Source of the DNA: Dactylis glomerata
Lineage: Eukaryota; Streptophyta; Magnoliopsida; Poales; Poaceae
Assembly (NCBI GenBank): GCA_007115705.1
Contig: QXEO01000339.1
Span: forward strand, 5,552,090-5,616,089
Direction: 5' to 3'
DNA: 64,000 bases
Shown here: positions 46,985 to 58,863 of the stretch, in pieces
Layout: every line of letters starts with the position of its first letter
How positions within the stretch are numbered: the stretch's first letter is position 1
The notes under the pieces: model-generated
The model's input: only the letters and a program-made list of their open reading frames with translations
Database searches by the model: none
Told to the model about the DNA's origin: nothing
Program-made: the position numbers and the translations under genes

Positions 46985-47430
46985 AGGGATTTTTTGACGC
47001 AAGTAATACTACAATACCGCACATCTCAAATAATATGTATCACGGACAAAGTCCTCTACAATTTACAGTAAGACAGATTATGGGAGGTTGTTTTATATAT
47101 TTTCACAAATAAATTTGTACCATAACATTTCTAAACAGTTGTCTACCTTTTCATGGCATAGGGATCTTTTCAGGCAGGAACAAGTTCTAATATGACAATG
47201 CCACACTTCTCTAATAATATGTTTCCTGGACAGGGTCCTCTACAATTTACCGTAAGACAATTAACTCAAGTTTGACTTATTTTCTGTGTAACATAATTGT
47301 ACAACAAAAACTCTAAACAATTTCCTAACTTTTCATGACACATGCATCTTTCGAGGCAGGCACAAGTACTAATAGTACAATACCACACTTCACAAATAAT
47401 ACTTTTCACAGGGATTCTTCAACCATGTTT
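46985..47430 (+). repeat. Tandem mini-exon-like repeats in the MULE 3' part
   Basis: Three copies of a unit (about 46988, 47161 and 47343; period 173-182 bp). Each starts after CAG/TAG-type acceptor sequence with GGATCTTTTCAGGCAGG-like DNA, contains a segment with CACACTTCTC and AATAATATG, and the first two end CTACAATTTAC(A/C) followed by GTAAGA. A partial fourth copy (CAACAATTTACC|GTAAGA) ends near 46885. Confidence 0.55.
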
Positions 47431-47550
47431 AGTCCATTCATCCAAGGAGGATACATGGAACTGCTACTTCAAACTGATCATTCAGAGGTGCCGCAGCCTT
47501 CGAGAAGATTGGATTTTGATGTACCAAATCCTGGAGAATGGAAGGGCTAG

Positions 47551-48452
47551 GCATAGTAGGATTACTCCTTTTTCAGTATAATATTTCAAAGGTTCACAAA
47601 TTTGAGGGCAACAAACCACATGTTTATTCATTCACGAATCTGGACATATACAATGGTATTTTCATATATTTACATCCTTGTGCTATACAAAGTGTACTAG
47701 TACGGTGTTCTAACTCAACACCAAGTGTGGTACCAACAGCTCTATATTCACCTCAAATAGATATGTAGGACACAGCGCAATTGTCATTACAGGGACGCCA
47801 CTAGCAGTATGGTGAGCTAATTTACAACCTAAGGAATCTTGCTGGCTATCTAGCATTCCAATGGAAAGTTTTCTTCAGGTTGAAGATCGAAGCTCTCCTA
47901 GCTCAATGCCTGTAGACTGAATTTCTTCAATAAATCTGCTTCTTAATCTGTACAGCTAGGCCTGTGATAAAGATCAATATAGCAGATGAACTTGATAGAT
48001 TTCCATCTCAAGGAAACTCGATTGCACCCTGGAAGCAGCACTCTGAAATTTCTGAACAAAATGGAACTACCTGCATAACACAACACCCAATCTCCATAAA
48101 ATAATTTAGTTCAAACATAAGTGCCACAGAAACGAATGGAATAACATGTGATGGTACTTCCTTTCCGCCCAGAGGAATCGTGCTCTCACCGGCGCCGACG
48201 CTTCGACGAGAAGCAGCGAATCCGCGTGAGGGCTTCTCGCGAGCAGAAGGCGGAGTAATGAATCGAGAGATCGCCGCCTCCGCCTCTTCGGCGAGTTGCC
48301 GCAGAGCTTCGCACGGCGGATCAAGAGAAGGCTACGACGGCACGGAGTCGGACGCTCGCGGCTCGCCGGCGTGGGCGCTTCCGCGAGATGCAGCCTGAAG
48401 CAGTCGTCTGATCTACTCTGCTTTGACTCGAACGGTGTACAATTCCTCCACT
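47551..48452. other. MULE 3' non-coding part
   Basis: No supported gene. A GC-rich stretch 48175-48400 adjoins the right terminal repeat. Confidence 0.4.
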
Positions 48453-48593
48453 GTACCGATCTGTAGAATACGTATCAGGTAAGTAGGGGGTTACGAGGCG
48501 CTTCAAGATTGGTGACAAAGGCTTACGTGTCAGTAGATTGAGAGGGGCCTCAGGAAGGAGATGCTGCGGACGGTTCCCAGAGAATTTTTTTCC
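48453..48593. repeat. Right terminal inverted repeat of MULE
   Basis: Inverted copy of 43864-44004; ends GAGAATTTTTTTCC. Confidence 0.85.
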
Positions 48594-48642
48594 GACCCTG
48601 ATGCGCTTGCAAGGCTAAGATCTGTTTCCTGCCGCATCTTTA

Positions 48643-48942
48643 GGCTTTGTTTGGTACTAGAGTTTTGGTGGGGATTAGTGGGGATAATCCTCTAGAGTAT
48701 TGGGTGAAACCCCTACCTTCACCCAATCCCCACAAAACCCTACCCACAATCAGCTAGGTAGAGGTAGAGTATTGGGGATTGACAAAAATACACTAAAATT
48801 TGGGGAAAAGTGGGGATTGGCGGGGATTAAACTTGCCCAATACTCTAGTACCAAACATATTTTTAGAAGTGAGTGGGGATTTGGGGTTTGGTGGGGATTA
48901 TCCCCACTAATCCCCACCAAAACTCTAGTACCAAACAAGGCC
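48643..48942. mobile_element. Tourist-like MITE (PIF/Harbinger)
   Basis: 300 bp with terminal inverted repeats of nearly 50 bp (GGCTTTGTTTGGTACTAGAG at the left, its inverse with GGCC end at the right), flanked by TTA (48640-48642 and 48943-48945). Non-coding. TTA target duplication, size and GG...TTGTTTGG termini fit Tourist elements. Confidence 0.9.
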
Positions 48943-49019
48943 TTATGGGGAGATCGACGCCGTGGGTTCATGTTTCATCATACGCAGCGTGTAAGATGAG
49001 GTTGAGCAGGAGGTGATAG

Positions 49020-49330
49020 GGAAAAGGGATGGAGATCTGGGTGGCGAGATGTGTGGACGGCCCCGAGGATAGAGCATGCGTGACCTTGCTCCAGACGGCG
49101 GCGACGACGCGTTCCACCGCCCGGCGGAGTTCCTGGACGCCGGTCCAGCCGCGCGTGGCGGGGAGCTGTGGCGACGGGGTGCGCGGGGCGAAAGAGGGGT
49201 AGGCGGCGGCCGAATCTAGATCATTGGTGGAGGAGAATGGCGTCTGGATCTCTTCTGGATCTCGGCGGCGCGAGGGAGAGGAGAGGGGAGGCGACAGGGG
49301 TGAGGGTAGTGGAATTGCTAGGGTTTCACT
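49020..49330 (-). other. GC-rich candidate first exon, captured
   Basis: On the minus strand AAACCCTAGCAATTCC (a common start of plant 5' UTRs) is followed by a CT-rich leader and an open stretch reading PSFAPRTPSPQLPATRGW then VQELRRAVERVVAAVW. I do not recognise it. It is on the same strand as, and upstream of, the other two exon candidates; the MULE would sit in an intron between them. Confidence 0.3.
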
Positions 49331-49539
49331 AGGGTCTGCTAGGGGCGGCCGATGCGGTCTGCTTTGTGTTTGTTCTGAGAAACGAGGGGCGTTGGATGGT
49401 GTGGTTCAACGCTGTAGATCCTTTGATAGGCCGATCTGTGGGAGGCGTTTCCTGGATATTTGATTGGCTGAAAGAGGGTATCATCAAAAATGGGGTTTGT
49501 TTCATTCACCTATAAAAAATATGCAGCACAAATGATATA

Positions 49540-50965
49540 CAGATATAGTTTGCTAAGATGACCCCATATTACGCACATGTGTGTATCTTGATATTTCAAA
49601 TAAAATTCATTTCGGGAGTTTTAATTTGTGTTGCACAAAAAATTCATTTTTCATTTTCTTAGTACAAAAAATGGGTTTTTTTGTGAAGCGTCTACCAAAA
49701 ATATGTTGCAAAAATAGAACAACCAAATTTTAAATGAAATTATATCATATTCGATTCACAATACACCAGTTGTTTGCATTGAAAAAGTTATATAGCCACC
49801 CCTAAAAAAGACAAATATCTATCAATTCAGTTGGAAACGAGACAAATTTGAACTACAGGTGTTTCATAGTTTGCTCATGTTTTTTTCCAAAAATCATTTT
49901 TAGATACTATCTATTTCATCAGAGCTCCATAAAGAGTTTGGCAGGATTCGATCCCGACCTAGGAACAGTCACGCCCACCGTTTTGGTCGCATTTTGAAAT
50001 GGGCATAAGAAATTCAAAAAAAATCAAAACAATACAAATCCTTCGCGTTGTGTCATGTTATGTGACCTAGTTTTTAGGAAAAATAATAAACTTGGAATAT
50101 TGTAACTATTGTGAAAAAGTGTTCACAAATAAGAGCTATCTCGTACGAAGTTCCGTGGCTTTAAAGCCAAATGAGATAGTTATGGCCATAACCAGGGCAT
50201 AGTTTGTTCAAACAACCCCATAATGTGCACATGTGTGCATATTGGGATGACAAACAATGTTGATTTGGGGAGTTTTAATTTTCATTGCACAAAAAATCAT
50301 TTTTCATTTTCTTAGTGCAAAAAATGGGTTTTTTTGTGAAGCGTCTACCAAATATATGTTGCAAAAGTAGAACAAACAAATTTTAAATGATATTATATCA
50401 TATTTGATCCACAATACACCAGTTGTTTGCATTGAAAAAGTTATATAGCCACCCCTAAAAAAAGACAAATATCTATCAATTCAGTTGGAAACGGGACAAA
50501 TTTGAACTACAGGTGTTTCATAGTTTGCTCATGTTTTTTTCCAAAAATCATTTTTAGGTACACAACTATCTATTTCATCAGAGATCCATAAAGAGTTTGG
50601 CAGGATTCGATCCCGACCTAGGAACGGTCACGCCCACCGTTTTGGTCGCATTTTGAAATGGGCATAAGAAATTCAAAAAAAATCAAAACAATACAAATCC
50701 TTCGCGTTGTGTCATGTTATGTGACCTAGTTTCTAGGAAAAATAATAAACTTGGAATATTGCAACTATTGTAAAAAAGTGTTCACAAATAAGAGCTATCT
50801 CGTACGAAGTTCCATGGCTTTCAAGCCAAATGAGATAGTTATGGCCACAACCAGGGCATAGTTTGTTCAAACAACCCTATAATGTGCACATGTGTGCATC
50901 TTGGGATGACAAACAATGTTGATTTGGGGAGTTTTAATTTTCATTGCACAAAAAATTCATTGGGC
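49540..50965. repeat. Tandem repeat of about 655-660 bp in CACTA
   Basis: The tatagtttg...cacatgtgtg unit starts near 49545, 50200 and 50859; two full copies and about 105 bp of a third, with few differences. No ORF. The third copy ends at a junction near 50963 with unrelated DNA. Confidence 0.85.
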
Positions 50966-51123
50966 TATGTATGTGCCTTTTTTATTGGGCTATTGGTCCA
51001 TTTAGATATGATGGAAAAGGTAAAGAGGGAAAAAACTGGATATAGCACTCGGGCCACTAAGGCCCAGGCCCAGTTCGTAACGTTTCCAGTTTAACTAGTT
51101 TTCCAACGTGTTCCTATCACAAG

Positions 51124-51205
51124 TGGTTTGGTGGCCGGGTGGTGTTGTTCCTTCCATTCCCGTAGGATGGAGAGGTCGGGGGTTCGAACCCCCCCCCCCC
51201 CGGGG
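51124..51205 (+). other. tRNA-like sequence (degenerate)
   Basis: TGGCCGGGTGG resembles a pol III A box and GGTTCGAACCC is a perfect B box 45-50 bp downstream. GGGGGTTCGAACCCCC forms a T-arm-like hairpin. The start and acceptor stem do not pair, and a run of 14 C follows (about 51189-51202), so it is not a working tRNA gene. Confidence 0.5.
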
Positions 51206-51239
51206 CACTTTTTGTTCCATTATTTAGCAAGGTGTTTAA

Positions 51240-51600
51240 GGGCCCGTGTGTCAGGTCGGTGGGACCCGTATGGCAGGTCGGGCCCGACGGGTTGGACCCG
51301 CATGTCAGGATGGACTGACTGGTGGGACTCATGTGTCAGGTCGGGCCCGACAGGTGGGACCCGCATATCAGGATGGACTGACTGGTGGGACTCATGTGTC
51401 AGGTCGGGCCGATGCGTGGGACCCACGTGTAAGGTTGGTCTAAAGAAATTCAAGTGTATGACAGGTGGGTCCTGCATGGCAGGTCGATGGGACCCTCATG
51501 GCAGGTCGGGCCCGACGGGTGGGACCCGTGTGTCAGGATGGACTGACAGGTGGGACCCACATGCCAGGATGGACTAAAGAAATTCAAGTATATGGCCGGT
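51240..51600. repeat. Minisatellite near right end of CACTA
   Basis: Repeated GTGGGAC(C/T)C(A/G) and CAGGATGGACTGAC blocks with CGGGCCCGAC palindromes; blocks at 51308 and 51371 are 63 bp apart, with further variants near 51536 and 51567. Open frames on both strands here are products of the repeat. Confidence 0.7.
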
Positions 51601-54125
51601 GGGTCCTACACTCACATACCTAGTGCAGCCACATAAGCAAAATTGACACATGGATGCTACACATAAGCATAAATAGACATATGGCAGTCCAATAATTTCA
51701 AACATATTTTAAATTAGCGACTATGACGATCTATTTTTGTCGTAAGCGGCTCCGGATAAGGTTTGAAGCTGCATGAGATAGGTTATGACGATTTTGTGCC
51801 CACTGGGTTATGACGTTTCTGGTTCAAATCGTCGTAAGTTTTAGGGCTGGTGGCCTCCCCAGTTAGCCCATGACGATCTGGTACAAAATCGTCACTACTT
51901 TATGACACTTTTCTCTAGGGTCATGTTAAAAAGGTCACTAGTCAACACATTTCTTGTACTGTGGTGGTTCAGAGGTTCGACGACATGACCCCAGGAAACC
52001 ACTCAATATAAACCAATCAAAGCCACATCCACCCAGGTGGTTCATTAACTTAGTTATTTTCTTAGTTTTTGCAAAACAAGGTTTTCAACACTTAGCCAAA
52101 AATATGTGTTAACCCTTCCCTATAGCAGCAACAATTCTAATAGGAGATGCAAAGCTAGGCAAAGATAGACAAAAACTTGGCATAAAATCTAGCAAGGTAA
52201 GACAAGAGTTCATAAAAACACCTACACATGCATCTTCTACTAGAAAAAGCTACTAATGACAAATCTTTCAGTGGGACAAGGGAACATGGTGACACTTTCC
52301 TTGGTGAGGAGAGGAGTTCGTGCACTCGTCGCAAAAGCACTCGTTGCACTCAGCACAGTTTACGAACAAGTTTCACAACCATAAACACATATAACACTTA
52401 GCAACCATTAACATATGCATGCATCAATGCAATCATGATTTAATAAAACAAAATATTTTATTTCGACCAAAGACAATATACAGTAGGTTAAACATGGGGG
52501 GTGGGGGCGGGACATCACAAATAATAATTTGTAAAAGAATTAACTTAATCAAATTCATAGAACACTTTTTAGGTTCCAAATAAGGTTTAAACATCTAAAT
52601 TACAAACAGGAAGTTTAGTTATCTATAAATTCGTAATTCAAAAGCCACTGGATATATCTCAAAATTATGAAGCTAACGCAAAAAGAATCAACTAAAACAA
52701 AGTTATAGTTATTTAATTACGAATTTTTGAAGTTTGAAGTTTTTAGCATAATCGGTGGCTACGTCACGAATTCATGGAGCATCGGATCTTGATCAGACGG
52801 TCACGGCACTCCGGCTTCAAATTGGCGGCTTGGCTCGGCTCATGGCTTGGCTCACGGCTTAGCTCTGGCTTGACGATGTGGCACAATGGTATTTGACATT
52901 TTATTAAATTTAAGTTACAGATTTATAAATTCTAAAATTAGAAAAAAAACTACCGGATAGAGAATTTAATTACGAATTCAACGCCACAAGAATCGTCCAA
53001 AACGAAGCTGTAGTTCTAGAGTTATAATTTTTCAAAGTTTTTCACCAGCTAGCAGCAAACGGATCGATCGGAAAGTGTACGTGCACGAACGGACCGGTTC
53101 AGTAATTGGTCAGACTTGACCAATCGATCTACATCTAGCGGTACGGTCCTGGCGACGACGAGGGTGACTATGGTCGTGGAGCTTGAAGACGTCGACGTCT
53201 TGACAGTGCTCTGAGCCAGAGAAGTAGAAGACGGTGTTTAGTTCCTCGCAGCGATCACGAAGGTCCCCTTGGCAAGGTCTCCTCCTTCCCAGATCGATGG
53301 TGACGAGCGGATGGAGAACTCCGACTCCGGCGGAACTCCGACGGCTACGTGTGGTGGCTCTGGTGCTCTAAAACGAAAAACAAGTAGATGAGGAGATTCG
53401 TAATATAAAGGGGAAGGTCTTAGGATAGAAATGAGGGGCAGGGGCGGTTCCGTTTGACGTCGACCTTGAGCTTCCGAAGCTCCAATGGTGGCGGCGGCGC
53501 GAGATCTAAATTGGCCAGCCTGGGGGCAGAATTTGTTAGGGTTTTGAGAGGATTTGATTTGGGATATGCAAGGATATTTATAGAGGATTTTTCGTGGAGG
53601 AGGGGGCAAGAAAACTGGCACAATCGGGCGAGAAATCTGGATTTTTGTTTTTGTCCAGAACGCGTATGCGAGGCATAAACTGGTTTGGAGGTAGAAGATG
53701 ACTCCCGGGCCCACTCGTCAGAAAGAAAAAAAAAGAGGAAGAAGAGAGGCGCGGGGCTGCACATGGCATAGCCTGGTCTTGGACGCGCACGGCGCACGCG
53801 CATGTGCGTGGTCTTGGGCAGCTCCAGGCCGGTCAGCCTTTGTTTTTTTTTTGTAACTTTGTAGAAATTTGATTTAAGGTTCCAAATTGAGTGAAATGAA
53901 TTTCTGCAAATTTGTAAAATTATAAATACGGATTTAGGACGTTGCAGGAATATTTCCCTGTCCAACTAAATATTCCAAAAAAAATTGCACAATTTTCCCT
54001 TGCCAAAATAGACATAGTGGGGAGTGGTTTTAAGACAAAAATAACAAATTTTATTGAAATGCTATGATGATATGAATGCATGCATGTATTTTTGAAATAT
54101 TTGAATTTTGGGATGTTACACTTGT

Positions 54126-54389
54126 TGTGGGAAGGGTTATCACATGCTTTTGGCTAAGTGTTGAAAATCAAGTTTTGGAAAACTAAGAGAACAACTAAGT
54201 TAATGAACCATCTGGGTGGATGTGGCTTTGAATGGTTTATGTTGAGTGGTTCCCTAGGGTCATGTCATCGAACCTCTGAACAACCAGGTGTATCTCACTT
54301 GTGGACGGCCACCTAGGAGCAAAGAGATTGGAGACGTTCAAGTCATGAAACTTCCAGTGCAACCACAAGACATATGGGCTCTGTCTTAA
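54126..54389 (+). repeat. 3' LTR of element 1, second piece
   Basis: TGTGGGAAGGG continues the LTR after element 2; ends with TSD CTTAA (54385-54389) of element 3. Confidence 0.85.
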
Positions 54390-55984
54390 TGATGCTCCAA
54401 GTGAATGTGGCTACAGACTGTCCTTATGCGTGGTGAATAACCAGCCCGTTGGGAACCCCAAGAGGAAGGTATGATGAGTGCAGCAGCAAGTTTTCCCTCA
54501 GTTTAAGAAACCAAGGTTTATCGAACAGGAGAGGAGAGACAATGACGACTGAAGGTGTTGTGGAACCTGCACACACACAAACAAATACTTTGTTCCCAAC
54601 TTGCGATGAGGTTGTCAATCTCACCGATTTGCTTGAAACAAAGGTTATGAGTGTATCGAGTGGAAAACAATATAGTATGCAAGTAAAGTAAACAGTACGA
54701 GTAAAGTAAACATGTGATAGCAATATGATGGAAATAGGACCAGGGTCCACAGTTCACTAGTGGTGTCTCTCCATAGATAAAATAACACATGCTGGGTAAA
54801 CAAATTACAGTTGGGCAATTGATAGAATAGAGATAACGTGATATGTTAAGAAGATCACTATGAGATTTACTCTGGGCATTACAACAAAATACATAGACCG
54901 CCATCCAACTGCATCTATGACTAATAATCCACTCCCGGGGATATCAATCCGAACACCCTAGAAGTATTAAGTTGCGAACAACAGATAATTGCATTAAGCA
55001 AAGTGTGTAATGTAAACAAAGCATATGCCCTTGAGCATATGAATGTTGTTTTCTTCCTAGTAGCAACATCACATCTACCACCTTAGAGGTTTCTGTCACC
55101 CCCCCAGGTGAAATAGAGGCATGAACCCACTATCGAGCATAAATACCCCCTCTTGGAGTCACTAGCAACTACTCGGCCAAGATAGCTACTAACAATGGAG
55201 AGCATGCAAGATCATAAACAACATAGATATAACAAAAGATATAATTCAGTACAACAACTTAATCATAAACACCAATATTCATCGGATCCCAACAAACCAA
55301 ACATGTAGAATTACATAACGGTGATCTCAATCATGTATGGCAGCTCATGAGATCTAAACATGAAGCACATGGTGGAGAAGACAACCATCTAGCTACTGCT
55401 ATGGACCCATAGTCTAAGGTAGACTACTCACTCATCGCTCCGGAGGCAAGCATGGCGATGAAGAAGACCTCCGGTGGCGATTCCTCTCTCCGGCAGGGTG
55501 CCGGGAAGAGCTTCTGGACCCTCCCGATCTTCGGGTCGACGGCGGCGGCGGATCGCGATGTGTTCTGGAAAACTGATCGGGCCCTTAGGTTTTTCTCGTC
55601 GGGGGGTCTTTATAGGCGAAGGGGCGATGTCACAGGAGGGGCCAGGTGGCCTCACGCGGTGGTGGCGCGGGCCAGGGGCTGGCCGCGCCACCCCTGTGTG
55701 TGGGCCCCTGGTCCCTCGCCTCCTACTCTCCTTCGGATCTCTGGAAGCTTCCGGGAAAAATAAGACTTCAGGAACTTGTTTCGTCCAATTCCGAGAATAT
55801 TTCCTGTGTATCACTCTGAAACACAAAAACAGCAGAAAACAGGAAACTGGCACTGTGGCACTTCGTTAATAGGTTAGTTCCAGAAAATGCATAAAAATGC
55901 CACTAAGTGTAACGAAACAATAGGCAAATGGTGTAAAAACAAGCATGGAGCATCAAAAATTATAGATACGTTTGAGACGTATCA
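54390..55984 (-). repeat. 3' LTR of element 3
   Basis: 1595 bp, minus-strand TGATACGTCTC...GGAGCATCA; contains a hairpin at 55651-55703 and minus-strand TATAAAG at 55614-55608. Confidence 0.92.
55651..55703. repeat. GC-rich hairpin in LTR of element 3
   Basis: GGTGGCGCGGGCCAGGGG and GGCCGCGCCACC arms; an equivalent copy with one change is at 60966-61018. Confidence 0.7.
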
Positions 55985-56001
55985 AGCATCCCCAAGCTTA
56001 A

Positions 56002-58860
56002 CTCCTGCTCGTCCTCGAGTAGGTAAGTGATAACAAAAGAATAATTTTTGAGGTGACATGCACCTACACAATCTTGATCATATATGTAAGCATTGGTGAG
56101 CTGGGATTAATAGAACTTAAAACATGGGCATGAAGATATAATCATGACAATAAGAACTTAGCAACCATGTTGTAAACATGCAAATGAACACAAACAAAAG
56201 ATCATGAAAATGAAACAATGAAAGTCAAACGTGTGTTCAAATCATAAGGAAAAACATACAAAAGGTTTTCAGCTTGTCCTTCAAAGAGAGCAAAACATAA
56301 ATGCATAGGACACCTTCAAGTTTAAGAGGGCGACTAGATACAAATAATTTAAGAACAAGTGAAACCAGCAATATGAATCAATCAATGAACTTTGGGACAA
56401 TGCATATCACACTAAGAATGACAACTATGCTCTCTTAATGGTGCATAAAGAAAGAAGGTGGTGACTCAACATAAAAGTAAAAGAAAGGCCCTTCGCAGAG
56501 GGAAGCAGTGATTGCAAGTTTTATAACCTTCAAAAATTATGGTACTTACCGGCTTTGAGCTCTCATTGCCCCCATCATAAACATCCTGAATGGTTAAAGT
56601 TAATGCGAGAACAATTATGATGCATATGCTTGACAAATCATAAGTTGAAAACCTCGTGCCCCATGAATACGAGTACCCAAACCTCATGCTACTTTACTTA
56701 GAGTCCCAAGCAAGGCTCTTGTCATTGTAAGTATATGCATATCATTGAGAACCGCCAATGGGGTACCTCCGTGCCCGATGACATGGAACAAGCCCACACC
56801 AAAATGACAGGACAAGCAGACAATGAACACCTTGACATCTCTTTTATTTGCTATATTGTTTAGCTTTTTATTATGAGATGCGTCGTTGAATGTTCACCAT
56901 GGGTATGCTGCAAATTTCCACCATGAATTATGCATGGCTTAGATTGGCGGCCCGGTGTTTCCCTAACACATATACAAACTCCATGATCCCCACAAGATTC
57001 CCAATTTATTTCACACCGCGGGCATCCATAAACAAAAAATCACGATATCAACTCAAATAAGAAGTGCAATGTTGAAAGCTTGCCCATGACTGCATGGCTG
57101 GGCTAGTCTCCAACTTACAACTTGCAAGCATAACAACTCAACATAAGAGACCACAATGTCAAATTTTTAAGAACAGGAAAAAGTAAAGTGTGCTTTCCGG
57201 TTCGTGAGAGCTTTACTAACCGAGTTTCGCATAACACTGGTAAGAGTTTAATTTGAAGAGAAAATAAAAGCAAGTCAAATTTACTTGGAATAGCAAATTG
57301 CTAGTAGGTATGTATGGTGGACACAATGGAAAACTTTGGCTTTTAGGAGTTGGATGCACGAGTAGAGCTCATACTCAGTACAAGGCGAGGGCTAGCAAAA
57401 GACTGGGAGCGACCAACTAAGAGAGCAATAATGGCCATAATCATGCAAAGCGACAAAGCGACATTAAAAGAAGCATAAGATGGCATCAAAAGTCAAAAAC
57501 TAAATGATCATGAAGGCTATTGGCGACTTTGTAAGAGTCTAACATGTGTGAGCATGCGCCAAGTCAACCCAAATAAAGCATCAAGGAGAAAACCAAAATA
57601 ATGCTTCCATACAATAAAAACAACGCATGATTTTTTCAAAGGCTCATTAAGCAATCTCAGTTATTTGAGACAAGTCATGCTACAGCAAAACCACTAAGCA
57701 TACTATCAAAAAGACATCAAGCATGACATGAAAAAGCCTAAGCCGCAGTCTACACAAGCTCCTTCTTGTACCACTATTTTGCACAAAGCTTTTTCTCTTT
57801 TCCAACACCATTTGAAATTTTTAAAGACACCTCTTTTGATGAAAACCAATAAAGATCAGAGGCAAAAATACACCTTGATGAAAAGATATGACAAGGTCTG
57901 AATGCAAATCAAGGTGAAAATGAAAACCAAAAGCAGTAGCAGAAAAAGAAGAACGCATCGATGAACGATAAGAGTGAAAAACTAAGCGTTCTTTGCAAAT
58001 GAAAACGAGTACATCTCCTCCAAAGAAAATTTGTTGGGGTCCAACCAATTATTGCAGCAAACAAACAAACTAAACCAACCAAGAAAACTAAAACAACTGA
58101 CGCTCCAAGAAAAACACATAGTGCATGAAGCAATAAAAATATAGTGTTTTGAAAGGTGACCTGATTTTTGCCGATGAAGAAGGGGTGCCTCGGGGGCATC
58201 CCCAAGCTTTGACGCTTGTACTTCTTGGATATTTCTTGGGGTGATGCATGGGCATCCCCAAGCTTGAGCTTTTGTCCATTCTTCAACTCATCTCATCATT
58301 CTCCAATCCCTACACTTGAAAACTTCCTTCATACAAAACTAAACACAATTCTATTAGCAACATTAGTGCAAGCATAACATATAATCAATCCTCTATTTGC
58401 TTCAGGTTTCAACTCAAAACCACCACATATATAGCATATACTACTGTAGCAACCTCCCCAAAAGTTCCATGATCAAAAGAACTCAAAAGAAAGCGATAAA
58501 GTGGCAAACACAAATATTGGCAGAAATCTGTCAAAACTGAACAGCTGACAAAGGTCGAATTTTTAAGGGATTTTCTGTTGCTCAAATAAAAAAGTGTTCA
58601 ACTAAGAAAAGTTTGGATATAACCTGGGGAATATGCACAAGAAATCTCAGGTCCAAAAGATAAACAGAGAATTTTCACGAATGTTTACGGTGCAGCACCG
58701 AAAACAGTTTTAGGACAGCAACATCCCCAAATCTTTACCTCACTCAAATTAGAGGCTTCTCTTGGCACAAAAATGAAATAAACAAGATAAGGAGCGGTCA
58801 TTACAGTAGTAATGACTTCCAAGACTCAAATAAAAGAAAAAGTACTGAAAAGAAAACATT
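56002..58860. other. Non-coding interior of element 3 (A-like 3' UTR)
   Basis: No gene. On the minus strand parts align with element A's 3' UTR: 56507-56461 with about 20187-20233, and around 57361-57300 with about 19617-19690. Confidence 0.6.
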
Positions 58861-58863
58861 GGG

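Larger units (their letters stand above)
43864..48593 (+). mobile_element. FAR1-type Mutator-like element (MULE) inside the CACTA
   Basis: Terminal inverted repeats of about 141 bp, nearly perfect: 43864-44004 (GGAAAAAAATTCTCTGGGAA start) and 48453-48593. GACCCTG follows the right end (48594-48600) and occurs left at 43849-43855, eight bases before the left repeat, so it is probably the TSD with filler or a trimmed end. It contains a spliced FAR1/MULE transposase gene at 44121-47550. Confidence 0.85.
40347..51961. mobile_element. CACTA (En/Spm) DNA transposon, non-autonomous
   Basis: Left end CACTACAAGAAATGTGTTGA, right end inverted with one change (CTTGTACTG for CTTGTAGTG), TSD TGG (40344-40346 and 51962-51964); the uninterrupted LTR reads cacctggtggttc. 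11.6 kb. Subterminal ends (40380-40560 and 51715-51925) are dense in the inverted motif ATCGTCATA/TATGACGAT, as expected for TnpA-type binding sites. I find no TnpA or TnpD coding sequence. Inside are a MULE, a MITE, tandem repeats and captured-exon candidates. Confidence 0.85.
38537..54120 (-). mobile_element. Deleted Tekay-like element 2 (inverse), carrying a CACTA
   Basis: On the minus strand: 5' LTR 54120 (TGTAACATCCC) to 39432, split by the CACTA; PBS 39429-39418; ORF0 39215-38813; then directly the last 276 bp of the 3' LTR (38812-38537). TSD CTTGT at 38532-38536 and 54121-54125. Gag-pol and most of the 3' LTR are deleted. Confidence 0.88.
39432..54120 (-). repeat. 5' LTR of element 2, split by CACTA
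   Basis: Pieces 39432-40346 and 51965-54120 (about 3.07 kb together). Minus-strand TATAAAT at 53582-53576. The promoter part (52500-53900) differs considerably from element 1, the rest is close. Open frames here are LTR shadows. Confidence 0.85.

Noticed and set aside
49224..49463. 79-codon plus-strand Arg/Gly-rich frame
   Set aside because: GC-rich antisense of a candidate captured 5' UTR/exon; no domain.
51124..51205. Functional tRNA gene
   Set aside because: No acceptor-stem pairing and no plausible anticodon arm; only A-box-like and B-box motifs.
51128..51577. 149-codon frame with repeats of WDPYGRSGPTG type
   Set aside because: Translation of the minisatellite; both strands are open because of the repeat composition.
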